The position numbers and the translations under genes were made by a program. Shown piece by piece: positions 7,939 to 16,636 of a DNA stretch of 64,000 nucleotides; the stretch's first letter is position 1, and every line of letters starts with the position of its first letter. The notes below the pieces were generated by a model that saw only the letters and a list, made by a program, of their open reading frames with translations, searched no databases and was not told the origin of the DNA. Origin of the DNA: Fulvivirga imtechensis AK7 (GTDB lineage Bacteria > Bacteroidota > Bacteroidia > Cytophagales > Cyclobacteriaceae); NCBI RefSeq assembly GCF_000331535.1, contig NZ_AMZN01000006.1, positions 62,001 through 126,000 of the forward strand, read 5' to 3'.

Positions 7939-8916
7939 ATGACCAAAGAAGCTGTGCAATTTGAGTCAGACCATAATGATAGATCCGCCTCTTCTTATTG
8001 GAAAGAGGTTCTAAAAGGAGCCAAAAGCCAGTTAGACAGGGATCATATCGGTATTATTTCGGCTGGCGTGGCCTTTTATTTTTTTCTGTCACTCTTCCCC
8101 GCGGCTGCTTCTGTGATTTCCATTTATGGATTGATCAATGACCCCGCAGAGGTACAGCAGCAGATGGCTCAATGGACGCAGGTACTACCTGCTGAGACGC
8201 ATAAAATGCTTACCGAGAGAATGAGCGATATTGCCGCAACTTCCGGACAAACACTCGGATGGGGCGTAGCCTTAAGCATCATTTTGAGCCTCTGGAGTTC
8301 CAATAAAGGCACTAAAGCGCTCTTTGAAGGAGTAAACATTGCTTTTAATAAAAAAAATGAACGCAATTTTTTTCAGGAGAACGGTCTCACCCTGCTGTTC
8401 ACTGTTGGAGGTATGATCTTAGGCTTCATTTCCATGAGCCTTGTAGTGGCGTTTCCTGCGCTCGTAGGAAAAATAGGCTTACCTGAAACAGTGGAAATAG
8501 TGATATCATGGGGTAGATGGGTGATTTTAGCGCTTGCCATATTAATAAGCCTGGGCCTGATCTATAGGTACGCACCATACCAGCGCAATGGCAGGATAAT
8601 GTGGTGGAGTTATGGAGGCATTACGGCCACTATTTTATGGATGCTTGGTTCCTGGGGATTTTCTTTTTATGTAAATAATTTTGGTAGCTATGACGAGACC
8701 TACGGATCAGTGGCAGCCGTAATAATTCTCATGTTATGGTTCTACCTGACCGGCTTCGTGATCTTGCTGGGCGCAGAGATCAACTCAGAACTGGAATATC
8801 AGAGAGCTAAGAAAAGTAAGCCGGCAACACGGCCAAAGTCACCTTTCTATTCACACCAGGATGATCATCCGGAGGAGGCTATGAATGACCGGTTTGAATA
8901 CGATGACAACATGTAG
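7939..8916 (+). CDS. YihY/BrkB-family inner-membrane protein
   Basis: A 325-residue membrane protein of the YihY/virulence factor BrkB family. The hallmark first helix segment reads HIGIISAGVAFYFFLSLFPA, followed by the extramembrane helical loop, LSLWSSNKGTKALFEGVNIAF, and four more membrane helices ending in the LWFYLTGFVILLGAEINSELE motif. About six helices are expected in all. The family function is unsettled, with proposals of transport or envelope integrity. The ATG at 7939 is preferred over 7855 because the extra 28 residues are unlike the family. It is divergent from the PrsW-like gene and ends 3 bp from the convergent small gene. Confidence 0.88.
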   Translation: MTKEAVQFESDHNDRSASSYWKEVLKGAKSQLDRDHIGIISAGVAFYFFLSLFPAAASVISIYGLINDPAEVQQQMAQWTQVLPAETHKMLTERMSDIAATSGQTLGWGVALSIILSLWSSNKGTKALFEGVNIAFNKKNERNFFQENGLTLLFTVGGMILGFISMSLVVAFPALVGKIGLPETVEIVISWGRWVILALAILISLGLIYRYAPYQRNGRIMWWSYGGITATILWMLGSWGFSFYVNNFGSYDETYGSVAAVIILMLWFYLTGFVILLGAEINSELEYQRAKKSKPATRPKSPFYSHQDDHPEEAMNDRFEYDDNM

Positions 8917-8919
8917 TGA

Positions 8920-9171
8920 TTATTTGCTATACCAGGTGCCAAAAGATACCGGTTCATCGCATAAAACCTCCGCTTCAAAACCATGCTTTTGCAATAGAGC
9001 AGCTACAAATGAGACCTTAACCGGGCCTTCACAACATACCACTCTGAGTATGTGGTCGCAGTCATCCAAATCAAAATTAGCCTGATAATCAGTACAAATT
9101 GCATGTATTTCGTCTAATAAAAGGTCTGCATGATGCCGTTTCGTGACATTTGTTTTAAAAACTTCTACCAT
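8920..9171 (-). CDS. Small conserved hypothetical protein
   Basis: An 83-residue protein with the pattern VEVFKTNV...FDLDDCDHILRVVC...LLQKHGFEAEVL. The alternation of strands and helices suggests a ferredoxin-like beta-alpha-beta fold like that of HMA-type domains, but the CxxC metal motif is absent. Two Cys follow LRVV (CC). I have no firm family name. It is transcribed divergently from the GlxA-type regulator and may be a target or partner of it. Confidence 0.6.
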   Translation of the reverse strand: MVEVFKTNVTKRHHADLLLDEIHAICTDYQANFDLDDCDHILRVVCCEGPVKVSFVAALLQKHGFEAEVLCDEPVSFGTWYSK

Positions 9172-9256
9172 CGTTTATCCTTTTTCAGTGAATAATAGGT
9201 CAAAAGTAGTTGTCGATATTGTAATTCTACAGGGGTAAATACGGCAAACTACGGGG

Positions 9257-9287
9257 TTGATCGCGACATCGCCATGCGGTAACTTTA
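9257..9287 (+). promoter_or_regulatory. Candidate Bacteroidota promoter for the GlxA-type regulator
   Basis: A TTG at 9257-9259 and TAACTTTA at 9280-9287 are separated by 20 bases, matching the -33 TTTG / -7 TAnnTTTG pattern except for the final base. It lies about 60 bp before the ATG at 9346. Confidence 0.35.
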
Positions 9288-9345
9288 CGTTTAATAAAAC
9301 AAACGAATATTGATCTGACTAAGTTGTAACTGAAATGCGAAAATT

Positions 9346-10329
9346 ATGAAGCACATATCCATTATTATACCTCGTGGACATACAAGCGTGGTAAATATTG
9401 AAGGCACACATCAGTTGTTGGCCAGCGTAAATGATTTATTACTTAAAAAGGGAAAGGCTCCCATTTTTGATATTCAACTGGTGGGTATCTCCCGCGAAAC
9501 CACACTGGTGCCCGGGCTGTATACGGTAAAACCCGACCGGCTTATTGGAGAAGTCAGGAAAACAGATATGATCATAATACCAGCCGTGCATGGCGACCCC
9601 CAGGCAGCGGTAGCCGATAATTATGAGTTTATTCCCTGGATTGTTGAGCAGTATAAGTCAGGATGTGAAGTGGTGAGCTTATGTGTTGGCGCTTTCTTTC
9701 TTGCGTCTACAGGCTTACTCGATGGTAAACAATGCGCCACACATTGGATGTTTGCCAACGAGTTTAGAAATATGTTTCCGCAGGTGCACCTGGTAGATGA
9801 TAAGATTATGACCGAAGAGCAGGGGATCTACACCAGTGGCGGTGCATATTCTTACCCCAATCTGATTCTATATCTTATTGAAAAATTTGCCGGCCGTGAA
9901 ATTGCCATTTTGACTTCCAAAACATTCATGATCGATATTGATAGAGAAAGCCAGTCGCCTTTTATTATGTTTCAGGGCCAGCGTTCACATGAAGATGACC
10001 TGATAAAAAAGGCCCAGGATTATATAGAGGATAATTTCCAGGAAAAGATCACTGTCAATGAATTGGCAGACATGCTGGCGCTTGGCAGAAGAAGTCTTGA
10101 AAGAAGATTTAAAAAAGCTACTTGCAATACTGTAACGGAGTATATACAACGGGTGAAAATAGAAGCTGCAAAGAAAAGCTTTGAAACCAGCAGGAAAAAT
10201 ATCAACGAGGTGATGTACGATGTCGGTTATACCGATACCAAGGCCTTTAGAACTGTTTTTAAGAAGATCACCAATCTATCACCTGTCGAATATAAAAATA
10301 AATATAATCGGGAAGCAGCGTTTGCGTAG
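9346..10329 (+). CDS. GlxA-type transcriptional regulator (DJ-1/PfpI domain plus AraC HTH)
   Basis: A 327-residue regulator. Residues about 4-190 form a DJ-1/PfpI class I glutamine-amidotransferase-like domain, with the nucleophile-elbow Cys in SLCVGAFFLASTGLLDG and the conserved CATHWMFANEF. Residues about 225-322 form an AraC-type double helix-turn-helix (ITVNELADMLALGRRSLERRFK...YDVGYTDTKAFRTVFKK). In known members the N-terminal domain senses a small ligand and is not known to be a protease. The gene is divergent from a small hypothetical gene. Regulated targets cannot be inferred beyond that neighbour. Confidence 0.9.
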   Translation: MKHISIIIPRGHTSVVNIEGTHQLLASVNDLLLKKGKAPIFDIQLVGISRETTLVPGLYTVKPDRLIGEVRKTDMIIIPAVHGDPQAAVADNYEFIPWIVEQYKSGCEVVSLCVGAFFLASTGLLDGKQCATHWMFANEFRNMFPQVHLVDDKIMTEEQGIYTSGGAYSYPNLILYLIEKFAGREIAILTSKTFMIDIDRESQSPFIMFQGQRSHEDDLIKKAQDYIEDNFQEKITVNELADMLALGRRSLERRFKKATCNTVTEYIQRVKIEAAKKSFETSRKNINEVMYDVGYTDTKAFRTVFKKITNLSPVEYKNKYNREAAFA

Positions 10330-10346
10330 GGAGAAGGGCCACTAAT

Positions 10347-10412
10347 TAGTGCTCGTAAAGACCCTGGACCGCATGGGAGCCATGATGACAAGGGTTTTTC
10401 CTACAAGCACTA
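10347..10412. repeat. Short palindromic element, copy F
   Basis: The ends TAGTGCTCGTAA and its inverted partner TTGTGCTT-like (complement of CTACAAGCACTA) enclose a partly paired core (GACCCT/AGGGTTT). It is the smallest and most diverged member of the TAGTG-ended family described in the findings. It lies between the convergent GlxA-type and hydrolase genes, where it could also act as a terminator. Confidence 0.5.
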
Positions 10413-10450
10413 ATTGGTAGCCCCTTTTGAGACAGCTCAAAAAAATACCG

Positions 10451-12370
10451 CTATCGCATGATTGCCTTTTGCGTGATCTTCTTTCTACCGTCAGTAAGCT
10501 GTAAAATATACATACCCTTTTCAGTATTTTCTGCTGCTGCATCCCACAGCAAACGGATTCTTCCTGATCTGCCAGTAAGGTCAAAGGCTTTAACTTGTTG
10601 TCCAAAGATGTTATATATTACCAGTTTAGCTCCTTTACCGGTCACAGTTAGATCAATGTTTATGCTTTGCCGGAAAGGATTGGGATATGCGGCATCCAAA
10701 GATGACTCCTGATTACCCTCACTTATAGAATGACCCGAACCACCTGCTACGGCTATGCTGGTGATGACGTGCTTGCGAAAATTCGCACCCTGCGCATTAA
10801 CTAGAATATTATAGATACCAGGAGGTAAATTTTCAATGACTTCTGCCCTAAATTCATTACCGGTATTTTCAAAGCTAATGATGTGCGGTGCGTCATTAGT
10901 TTTATTCAGTTGCAGATCTGTTGAACGTATCATTGTTCCGGTTACTTGTGCTTTATTGATAGATTCTCCATTGGCAGACTGAATTTTTATAGTAAGTGGT
11001 ATTGCTTCACCTGCAGTATAGACCAATTTATCGTGGCTCAGACCGGTGCGGAGTTGCAGTTGCATGCCTCCCTCTGTTAAAACGATAGCATTATTTTCCC
11101 GCTTTGTTTTAAAGGTGTACTCTCCACTGCTTAGACCCTCATATTCATAGATAATATGTCGTCCATCCCCACGATTTGCAATGGATGAAGACCTGAACAC
11201 TATTGCTTTACCTTCGGCATTTTTAACGATCATCTCCTCTGTATTTTCGGCCTTAGCCATGAAAATTGCAACTTTTCCGGCCTCCTCTTCAATATAGAAC
11301 TTATTGTTCTGCACTATTTGAAGCCTGCTGTTAACGATAGAATTAGGATTGTAACCCTCCGGAGTGATTTGTGTTCCTGAAATAGTCGGAGAAAGATTGG
11401 CTTTGATATGTGGCCATACAAGTCCACCCCGGGTGAGCTCATAATGATCCAGGTTTGTTTCATCAGGACCAGTATAGTAGGGGATGCCCAGGAAATATGC
11501 TTTACGTTGCCCTCCGTAGAGTTCATTTCCTCCTGGTCTTCTACTACTCGAATATGGCACCACACCATCATTTCCACCGGAGGCTTTGCTACCACCTGCC
11601 AGGTAAAGATATCCCTGCGGTATGGCCAACCGGTTAAGAGGACCATTACCCCAGGCACCTAAGGTGGTATAACTCACGGTATTGTTTACATGGTTATCCG
11701 TTAGGGAGCGAAAGTAATTCATATATCCTCTTTGCAGGCATAGGGTAGCATCATTATTCTGCATGAAGATGATATTTACCAAGCTAAGCAATATGCTATT
11801 GGCGAGTTCTGCAATGCCGGTGCCGTAATGTGGCGCATTGAGCGTAAAAACCTGAGAAACCTTTGAATTGGCTCCTGCATGAACAAGTGCTGCGTCTATA
11901 TCTATACCACCCTTGCTCCAGCCAACCAACACTACCTGCTCAACTCCATAGTAACCAGTGATCCGGTCGATCATACGGGCAAGCATATGTCCGTTGGTCC
12001 ACATATGGCGGTTTGGAGTTAAAGAAACATATGCCGACCGGTAGCCATCGCGATAAACATCCCAATACATATTGTCATCGCCTTTAAGCCATACCTGGGC
12101 ATTAGTGGCATAACCGTGCACAAACACAATCACCGGTTTGTTGGCAGCATTTTCGGGTATTTGTCCAAAATATATGGTGTTAACCTCATCACCTTCCCAA
12201 AGATCAATGCCAATGGGAATAAATTGTATACCCTCGCTTTGATCAGGATAGCCAAGAAGGAACTCTTTGGCCGGTCCATAATCTTCAATTTCGGGATAGT
12301 CAAACTGGGCAGATACACTATAGATCATTAGATAGTATAAGGGTAGGAAAATATAAATATAGGGTTTCAT
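10451..12370 (-). CDS. Secreted alpha/beta-hydrolase with T9SS sorting domain
   Basis: A 639-residue exported protein. Signal peptide 1-21 ends in SVSAQ. Residues about 75-330 form a lipase-like alpha/beta hydrolase: oxyanion HG at 85-86 (VFVHGYA) and nucleophile Ser152 in GWSKGG, with PHYGT typical of class-2 lipase-like folds. Middle beta-rich segments (about 350-550) are unassigned. The last 80 residues form a type A T9SS sorting domain (YPNPF...LVIYNIFGQQV...KGMYILQLTDG...QKAIMR), so it is probably exported across the outer membrane and anchored or released. Substrate may be a lipid ester. It is a single gene, divergent from the sensor kinase at 12641. Confidence 0.85.
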   Translation of the reverse strand: MKPYIYIFLPLYYLMIYSVSAQFDYPEIEDYGPAKEFLLGYPDQSEGIQFIPIGIDLWEGDEVNTIYFGQIPENAANKPVIVFVHGYATNAQVWLKGDDNMYWDVYRDGYRSAYVSLTPNRHMWTNGHMLARMIDRITGYYGVEQVVLVGWSKGGIDIDAALVHAGANSKVSQVFTLNAPHYGTGIAELANSILLSLVNIIFMQNNDATLCLQRGYMNYFRSLTDNHVNNTVSYTTLGAWGNGPLNRLAIPQGYLYLAGGSKASGGNDGVVPYSSSRRPGGNELYGGQRKAYFLGIPYYTGPDETNLDHYELTRGGLVWPHIKANLSPTISGTQITPEGYNPNSIVNSRLQIVQNNKFYIEEEAGKVAIFMAKAENTEEMIVKNAEGKAIVFRSSSIANRGDGRHIIYEYEGLSSGEYTFKTKRENNAIVLTEGGMQLQLRTGLSHDKLVYTAGEAIPLTIKIQSANGESINKAQVTGTMIRSTDLQLNKTNDAPHIISFENTGNEFRAEVIENLPPGIYNILVNAQGANFRKHVITSIAVAGGSGHSISEGNQESSLDAAYPNPFRQSINIDLTVTGKGAKLVIYNIFGQQVKAFDLTGRSGRIRLLWDAAAENTEKGMYILQLTDGRKKITQKAIMR

Positions 12371-12401
12371 AATAGGATAGGTTTAGGTGGCTGAAAGTTT
12401 G

Positions 12402-12415
12402 GTATGCATGCATAC
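12402..12415. promoter_or_regulatory. 14-bp perfect palindrome, candidate operator
   Basis: GTATGCATGCATAC is fully symmetric and lies 32 bp upstream of the secreted hydrolase start, in the divergent intergenic region. Its position would suit a dimeric regulator. There is no second copy visible nearby. Confidence 0.3.
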
Positions 12416-12640
12416 TATTAACTACTTCAAGTTACAACTATTGGCAGGCTGGTACAAGTCTATACTGCGACAAAACTTACACCGTATGGTTTCTGTTGCT
12501 GGTCGCTGGTCAATGGTAATTGACAGATTTATGTGCAATTTTCACCTTAGTGGCAGTGGTGAAGTCTTTTTTGTTTAAAAAGCAGAAAATCACTAAATTG
12601 TATAGAGAGGTACACACACTTATCAGGTTGGCTAATACTC

Positions 12641-14731
12641 ATGAAACCGTTATTTCTGAAGCTGCTCATTGCCATTAGCCTCAATATTTTGAGTGTTTCA
12701 GCATATGCCCAGAAAGTAGGGTTGCTATTGGGGAGCTATGTCAGCTCGCGCTGGTATATGGACCAGAAACTGTTTACCGACCGTGCAACGGAACTTGGCA
12801 TGACTTGCAGCGTACAGATTGCCTATACTCCCGAGGAGCAGTTAGAGCAGGCAGAGAAATTAATACGGGAAGGAATCGATGTACTGGTTGTGGTGCCACT
12901 GGACGCCATAAAGGCTGCTAAAATTGTCGACCTTGCTAAAAACTCGAAGATCCCGGTCATCTCATACGACAGGCTTATCTTTAGCAACGACATTGCCATT
13001 TACATTTCATATGATAACGAAAAAGTAGGGCGTCTTCAGGCCGAATATATGGTGTCGAAGGTGCCTGAAGGAAATTATTTCCTGCTTAATGGTCCTATTT
13101 CAGACAATAATGCCATTCTTTTTCGAAAGGGGCAGCTTCAGGTGTTAGAGCCACATATTCAAAACGGAAATATCAAAGTGGTTGATGATGTAATACTCAA
13201 AAACTGGAGTCAACTGGATGCTTTCGAGATTATGACCCACTATTACGCCTCTGAAAAGCCAAATCCGGATGTAATTTTAGCGGCTAATGATGCGATTGCC
13301 AGCGGAGTAATACAGGCATTGCCCAGTGAGTATACCGGAAAAGTCCAATTATCAGGGCAGGACGCTGACCTGAACAGTATTCGCAGTATCATTTCAGGCA
13401 CTCAGTCCATGACGGTTTATAAGCCCATTAAACCATTGGCCGATATGGCTGCGGAGATGACCCTAAAATTATACCACGGAGAGACACTAAAAGGACGGAT
13501 GAAATTTGACTTAGATACCATTTCCGTAGAAGCAATTTTACTGGAGCCTATGATTGTCGACAGGAGTAATTATAAAGAAACGGTACTGAGAGACGGACAT
13601 GCGTCACTTTCTGAGGTAGTCAACAATTTAGGAGAGGCCTTTGAGCAGGAACGAAATAAAATCAGACTTTCATTGCTGGAAAAGGAGAACGCACTGGAAG
13701 TGCAGAGAAAGGAGAGTCAACAAAATATCTTCGTTATCATTCTCACATTCTTCCTGTTATCTGTGGCTGGTCTCACCTTTACGATTTATCACAAGCAGAA
13801 GGATAATAAACTTCTTAACAAGCAGAAAAAGCTCATTGAAGATCAGAATGATGAGTTAAATCATTCCAACGAAAAACTACGGAATTATAATGAAGAGCTT
13901 ACCCAACAACAGGAGGAGATCAGCGCCCAGCGAGATGCAATTGCCCTGCAGAACCGGAAACTTGAGGACGTTAAGCAAATTATAGAACAGCAAAGAGATG
14001 AAATACTGCACCAGAATGAGCGACTGGAGCAGCAGGTGCAGAAGCGCACTGCAGAGCTCGTTCAATATGTGCAGCAATTAGAGGAGTATGCATTCCTGAC
14101 AGCCCATAACCTGCGCGCCCCGGTTGCACGTATTATGGGGCTGGGCCAGTTGATTCAAAATAAGCAGGCAAAGCCGGAAGAAATTCAGTTTATCATTGAT
14201 GAGCTAACATCTGCGAGCCAGGAATTGCGCCTGATATTTGATGACCTGAATACCATTCTCGATATACGAACTTTTTCTATGGAGCCACTTACGGAAGTAG
14301 ATATTGAGGCGGAAATCCATCACATTGTCGGCAACCTGCAATCTGAGATCAGCCACCATCAAGTGATCATTAATATAGATTTAAAGGTTAAAACCATTTT
14401 CTCAATTCGGCCCTATATTCAGAGTATCCTCTTTAATTTGATCACCAACGCTATAAAATTCCGGCACCATGACAGACGGCCAGAAGTTTCGATCACAACA
14501 CAAATATCTGATGATCAGGTAAACTTGTGTGTTTCGGACAACGGCCTTGGTATAGATCAGGCAAGTTTGCCATCTGTATTTCAACTTTATAAACGCTTCC
14601 ATTTTCATGTCAAAGGAAGGGGCATTGGGTTGTATCTTGTTAAGTCACAGGTGGATTCTCTGGGAGGCTCGATAAAAATTGATAGTAAAATAAACGAAGG
14701 CACCAGGGTATGTATTTCTCTGGCAGCATGA
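12641..14731 (+). CDS. Hybrid sensor: periplasmic sugar-binding protein fused to histidine kinase
   Basis: A 696-residue membrane sensor. Signal/anchor 1-23 is followed by a type I periplasmic binding domain (about 24-330) like xylose/ribose-binding proteins (VVVPLDAIKAAKIVDLAKNSKIPVISYDRL; ILAANDAIASGVIQAL). A membrane helix at about 361-381 leads to a long coiled coil (about 385-475), then HisKA with His489 in TAHNLRAP, and a HATPase domain with NLITNAIKF, DNGLGI and GRGIGLYLV. It should detect a periplasmic sugar and phosphorylate an unlinked regulator, as no receiver domain or response-regulator gene is adjacent. Fusions of this type are known in Bacteroidota, though the ligand here is unknown. 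Confidence 0.88.
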   Translation: MKPLFLKLLIAISLNILSVSAYAQKVGLLLGSYVSSRWYMDQKLFTDRATELGMTCSVQIAYTPEEQLEQAEKLIREGIDVLVVVPLDAIKAAKIVDLAKNSKIPVISYDRLIFSNDIAIYISYDNEKVGRLQAEYMVSKVPEGNYFLLNGPISDNNAILFRKGQLQVLEPHIQNGNIKVVDDVILKNWSQLDAFEIMTHYYASEKPNPDVILAANDAIASGVIQALPSEYTGKVQLSGQDADLNSIRSIISGTQSMTVYKPIKPLADMAAEMTLKLYHGETLKGRMKFDLDTISVEAILLEPMIVDRSNYKETVLRDGHASLSEVVNNLGEAFEQERNKIRLSLLEKENALEVQRKESQQNIFVIILTFFLLSVAGLTFTIYHKQKDNKLLNKQKKLIEDQNDELNHSNEKLRNYNEELTQQQEEISAQRDAIALQNRKLEDVKQIIEQQRDEILHQNERLEQQVQKRTAELVQYVQQLEEYAFLTAHNLRAPVARIMGLGQLIQNKQAKPEEIQFIIDELTSASQELRLIFDDLNTILDIRTFSMEPLTEVDIEAEIHHIVGNLQSEISHHQVIINIDLKVKTIFSIRPYIQSILFNLITNAIKFRHHDRRPEVSITTQISDDQVNLCVSDNGLGIDQASLPSVFQLYKRFHFHVKGRGIGLYLVKSQVDSLGGSIKIDSKINEGTRVCISLAA

Positions 14732-14813
14732 GTGGGCTCCTCTTTCTCTGGCAATCGAAATATGGGTAAATTTCCCCTGGTAAATTACTATTTAATATCC
14801 GTTATTTGTTTTA

Positions 14814-14842
14814 GAAAATGATGACAAAAATCATTCATTTTC
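14814..14842. repeat. Inverted repeat upstream of the unrecognised helical protein
   Basis: GAAAATGATGA and TCATTCATTTTC pair around a short A-rich loop with a one-base bulge. It has no T-run and lies in the 266-bp gap between the sensor kinase and the next gene, so it could be an operator or a weak terminator. Confidence 0.3.
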
Positions 14843-14997
14843 TATTCCATTTTGGATGGAGACTACCTATATTGAGTTATAAATCATAACGGCACAACAT
14901 GTAGTAATTGAGCATGGAGAAAAGTGCAGATAGTGGGTTGCCCACTGAAAATCTATAGACGGCTTATAGCGGATTTTCGAATGCAAATTTTTCCTGG

Positions 14998-16419
14998 GTG
15001 AAAGCCATATTTAACATAGTCAAGAATCTCACAAACAGAGAGGTCCAATCTTTCCGGCAACTGTTTCTGGCAGAAAAGAAAGGCAGCGAAAACAAAAAGA
15101 GGCTATTATTTGACGCTGCACTTCGAAGTAAGAAGCACTCCGATCTGAAGCGGTTTGTTAAGGTTCAGCGTTTTTCAAGGCAAAGTTACCACCAACTGTG
15201 TAAACGCCTGAAGGAAAATCTTTATGACTTCCTGCTCTCGTTTCATCAGATCAAAAAAGACAATGAACATCTAGCGGGGGAAATGGAATGTCACAAAAAA
15301 TTGTATTGTGTGAAAATTTTGCTGGATAGAGGTATGGAGGACCAGGCTGAACAGGTATTGGATGAAACTATAACAGTCTCTCAAAGCCATCAGCTACCGG
15401 ATCTCTATTTTGAAGCCGTTAACCTCAAACACAAATGTTTTCCCCTGGCTCACCGGTCTGATACCATACGGCCGGGGTACCTCACAGAGATCCGGGATAA
15501 TTTCAGGAAGAATGAGTACATAAAACAATACCTGGTGGAGTCTGTTGCGGAAACATTTGAGTGCGATACCCAGTTGCGAGAGCGGCTTATGGAGTTCATT
15601 AAGCAACGAGACCCCGGAAGTGAGAATAGGATCATCTCCAGCTTAGTTACCATCAATAATTTGTTTTATAAGTGCGCATTTAAGGATGCTTACCATTTAC
15701 TGAAGACTCTTGTTGACCAACTGTTCATGGATGTTCATCAGCCCGAAGATTCCATACAAGGCCTGGTGTGCCTGGAGCTGTCAAAGGCATGCATATGTCT
15801 GGGCAATTATGATGAAGCCAAAAAGTATCTTACCCATGCCAAAGCCCTGCTTGGACACCTTGATTATTGGCTGGCGGTGATATATGAGCAGCAATATTTG
15901 ATAGCAGCGCGATGTAGCAATATGGGCGCTCAAGCCAATATTTTAGAGGCGATGCAAAAGCTTGTGCTTCCCGGAGTACAGATTCGGGGCCAGGCCAGGA
16001 GACACCTCTATCTGGTATGGTATCATTACCAAAACCAGGATTTTAAAGAAGTTATTAAGCTGGCCAATATCAAAACGCCACAAATACAGGAAGGCCAAAT
16101 GGAGAATGTATTGTTTAAAATGCTTGAATTGATATGTATCTACCAACTTCATGACCCCGATTGGTTTTATTACAGGTCAGAATCCCTGCGAAAGCTGTTC
16201 AATGGCAAACCGCACGCCACGGATAGAATGCAGGCGCTCTTCTCATTCATAAAAAGAGACCTTCCCGGGTATGATGATGACTCCCTACGCAAGCTGGCAG
16301 AGATTGAACAAAAATCACCCTGGCACCCACTTAGTCTGGAGGTGATCAACATAACCGAAATATTGAGATCATTGATGTCATCAGTACACAGCCCACAATG
16401 CTCATACACAGGTTATTAG
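14998..16419 (+). CDS. Unrecognised all-helical protein (TPR-like)
   Basis: A 473-residue soluble protein. An N-terminal segment (about 5-90: LTNREVQSFRQLF...SYHQLCKRLKENLYDFLLSF) is followed by helical hairpins with TPR-like spacing (CLGNYDEAKKYLTHAKALL around 260-280). I do not recognise a named family. Comparable long helical proteins are frequent orphan proteins in Bacteroidota. There is no signal peptide or membrane segment. The start is doubtful: GTG at 14998 has only a weak upstream match, and no in-frame ATG precedes it. It is a lone gene between the sensor kinase and gyrA. Confidence 0.65.
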   Translation: MKAIFNIVKNLTNREVQSFRQLFLAEKKGSENKKRLLFDAALRSKKHSDLKRFVKVQRFSRQSYHQLCKRLKENLYDFLLSFHQIKKDNEHLAGEMECHKKLYCVKILLDRGMEDQAEQVLDETITVSQSHQLPDLYFEAVNLKHKCFPLAHRSDTIRPGYLTEIRDNFRKNEYIKQYLVESVAETFECDTQLRERLMEFIKQRDPGSENRIISSLVTINNLFYKCAFKDAYHLLKTLVDQLFMDVHQPEDSIQGLVCLELSKACICLGNYDEAKKYLTHAKALLGHLDYWLAVIYEQQYLIAARCSNMGAQANILEAMQKLVLPGVQIRGQARRHLYLVWYHYQNQDFKEVIKLANIKTPQIQEGQMENVLFKMLELICIYQLHDPDWFYYRSESLRKLFNGKPHATDRMQALFSFIKRDLPGYDDDSLRKLAEIEQKSPWHPLSLEVINITEILRSLMSSVHSPQCSYTGY

Positions 16420-16449
16420 GGAACAAACCACATTTCTGGTGGATTTTGA

Positions 16450-16542
16450 TAGCTGCAAGCTTTGAGCCTACAGCAGGCAACCAGCATCCAGCAACGGGCC
16501 ACCAGCAACCAACGGCCAGCGACCAGCCGCCAGCGGGCCTTG
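16450..16542. repeat. Degenerate CCAGCAAC-type iterated repeat
   Basis: A run of imperfect 7-10 bp units built on CCAGCAACC/CCAGCGACC lies just upstream of gyrA. Similar units occur in complement near 12490-12515. These resemble short variable intergenic repeats seen in Bacteroidota. No function is evident. Confidence 0.5.
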
Positions 16543-16636
16543 ACTTACCCAATAATTGTTTAATTTCGTTGTTAATTGCTAATTGAATTCCTTAAATTCG
16601 CCATGGTTTTTAAACATTGGATTTTAACACTAAATA

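Noticed and set aside
10425-10442. TTTTGAG/CTCAAAA hairpin after the secreted hydrolase
   Set aside because: It has no T-run on either side, so it was not called a terminator.
12387-12578. 63-codon plus-strand frame before the sensor kinase
   Set aside because: No ribosome site or motif; it crosses the palindrome and degenerate repeats.
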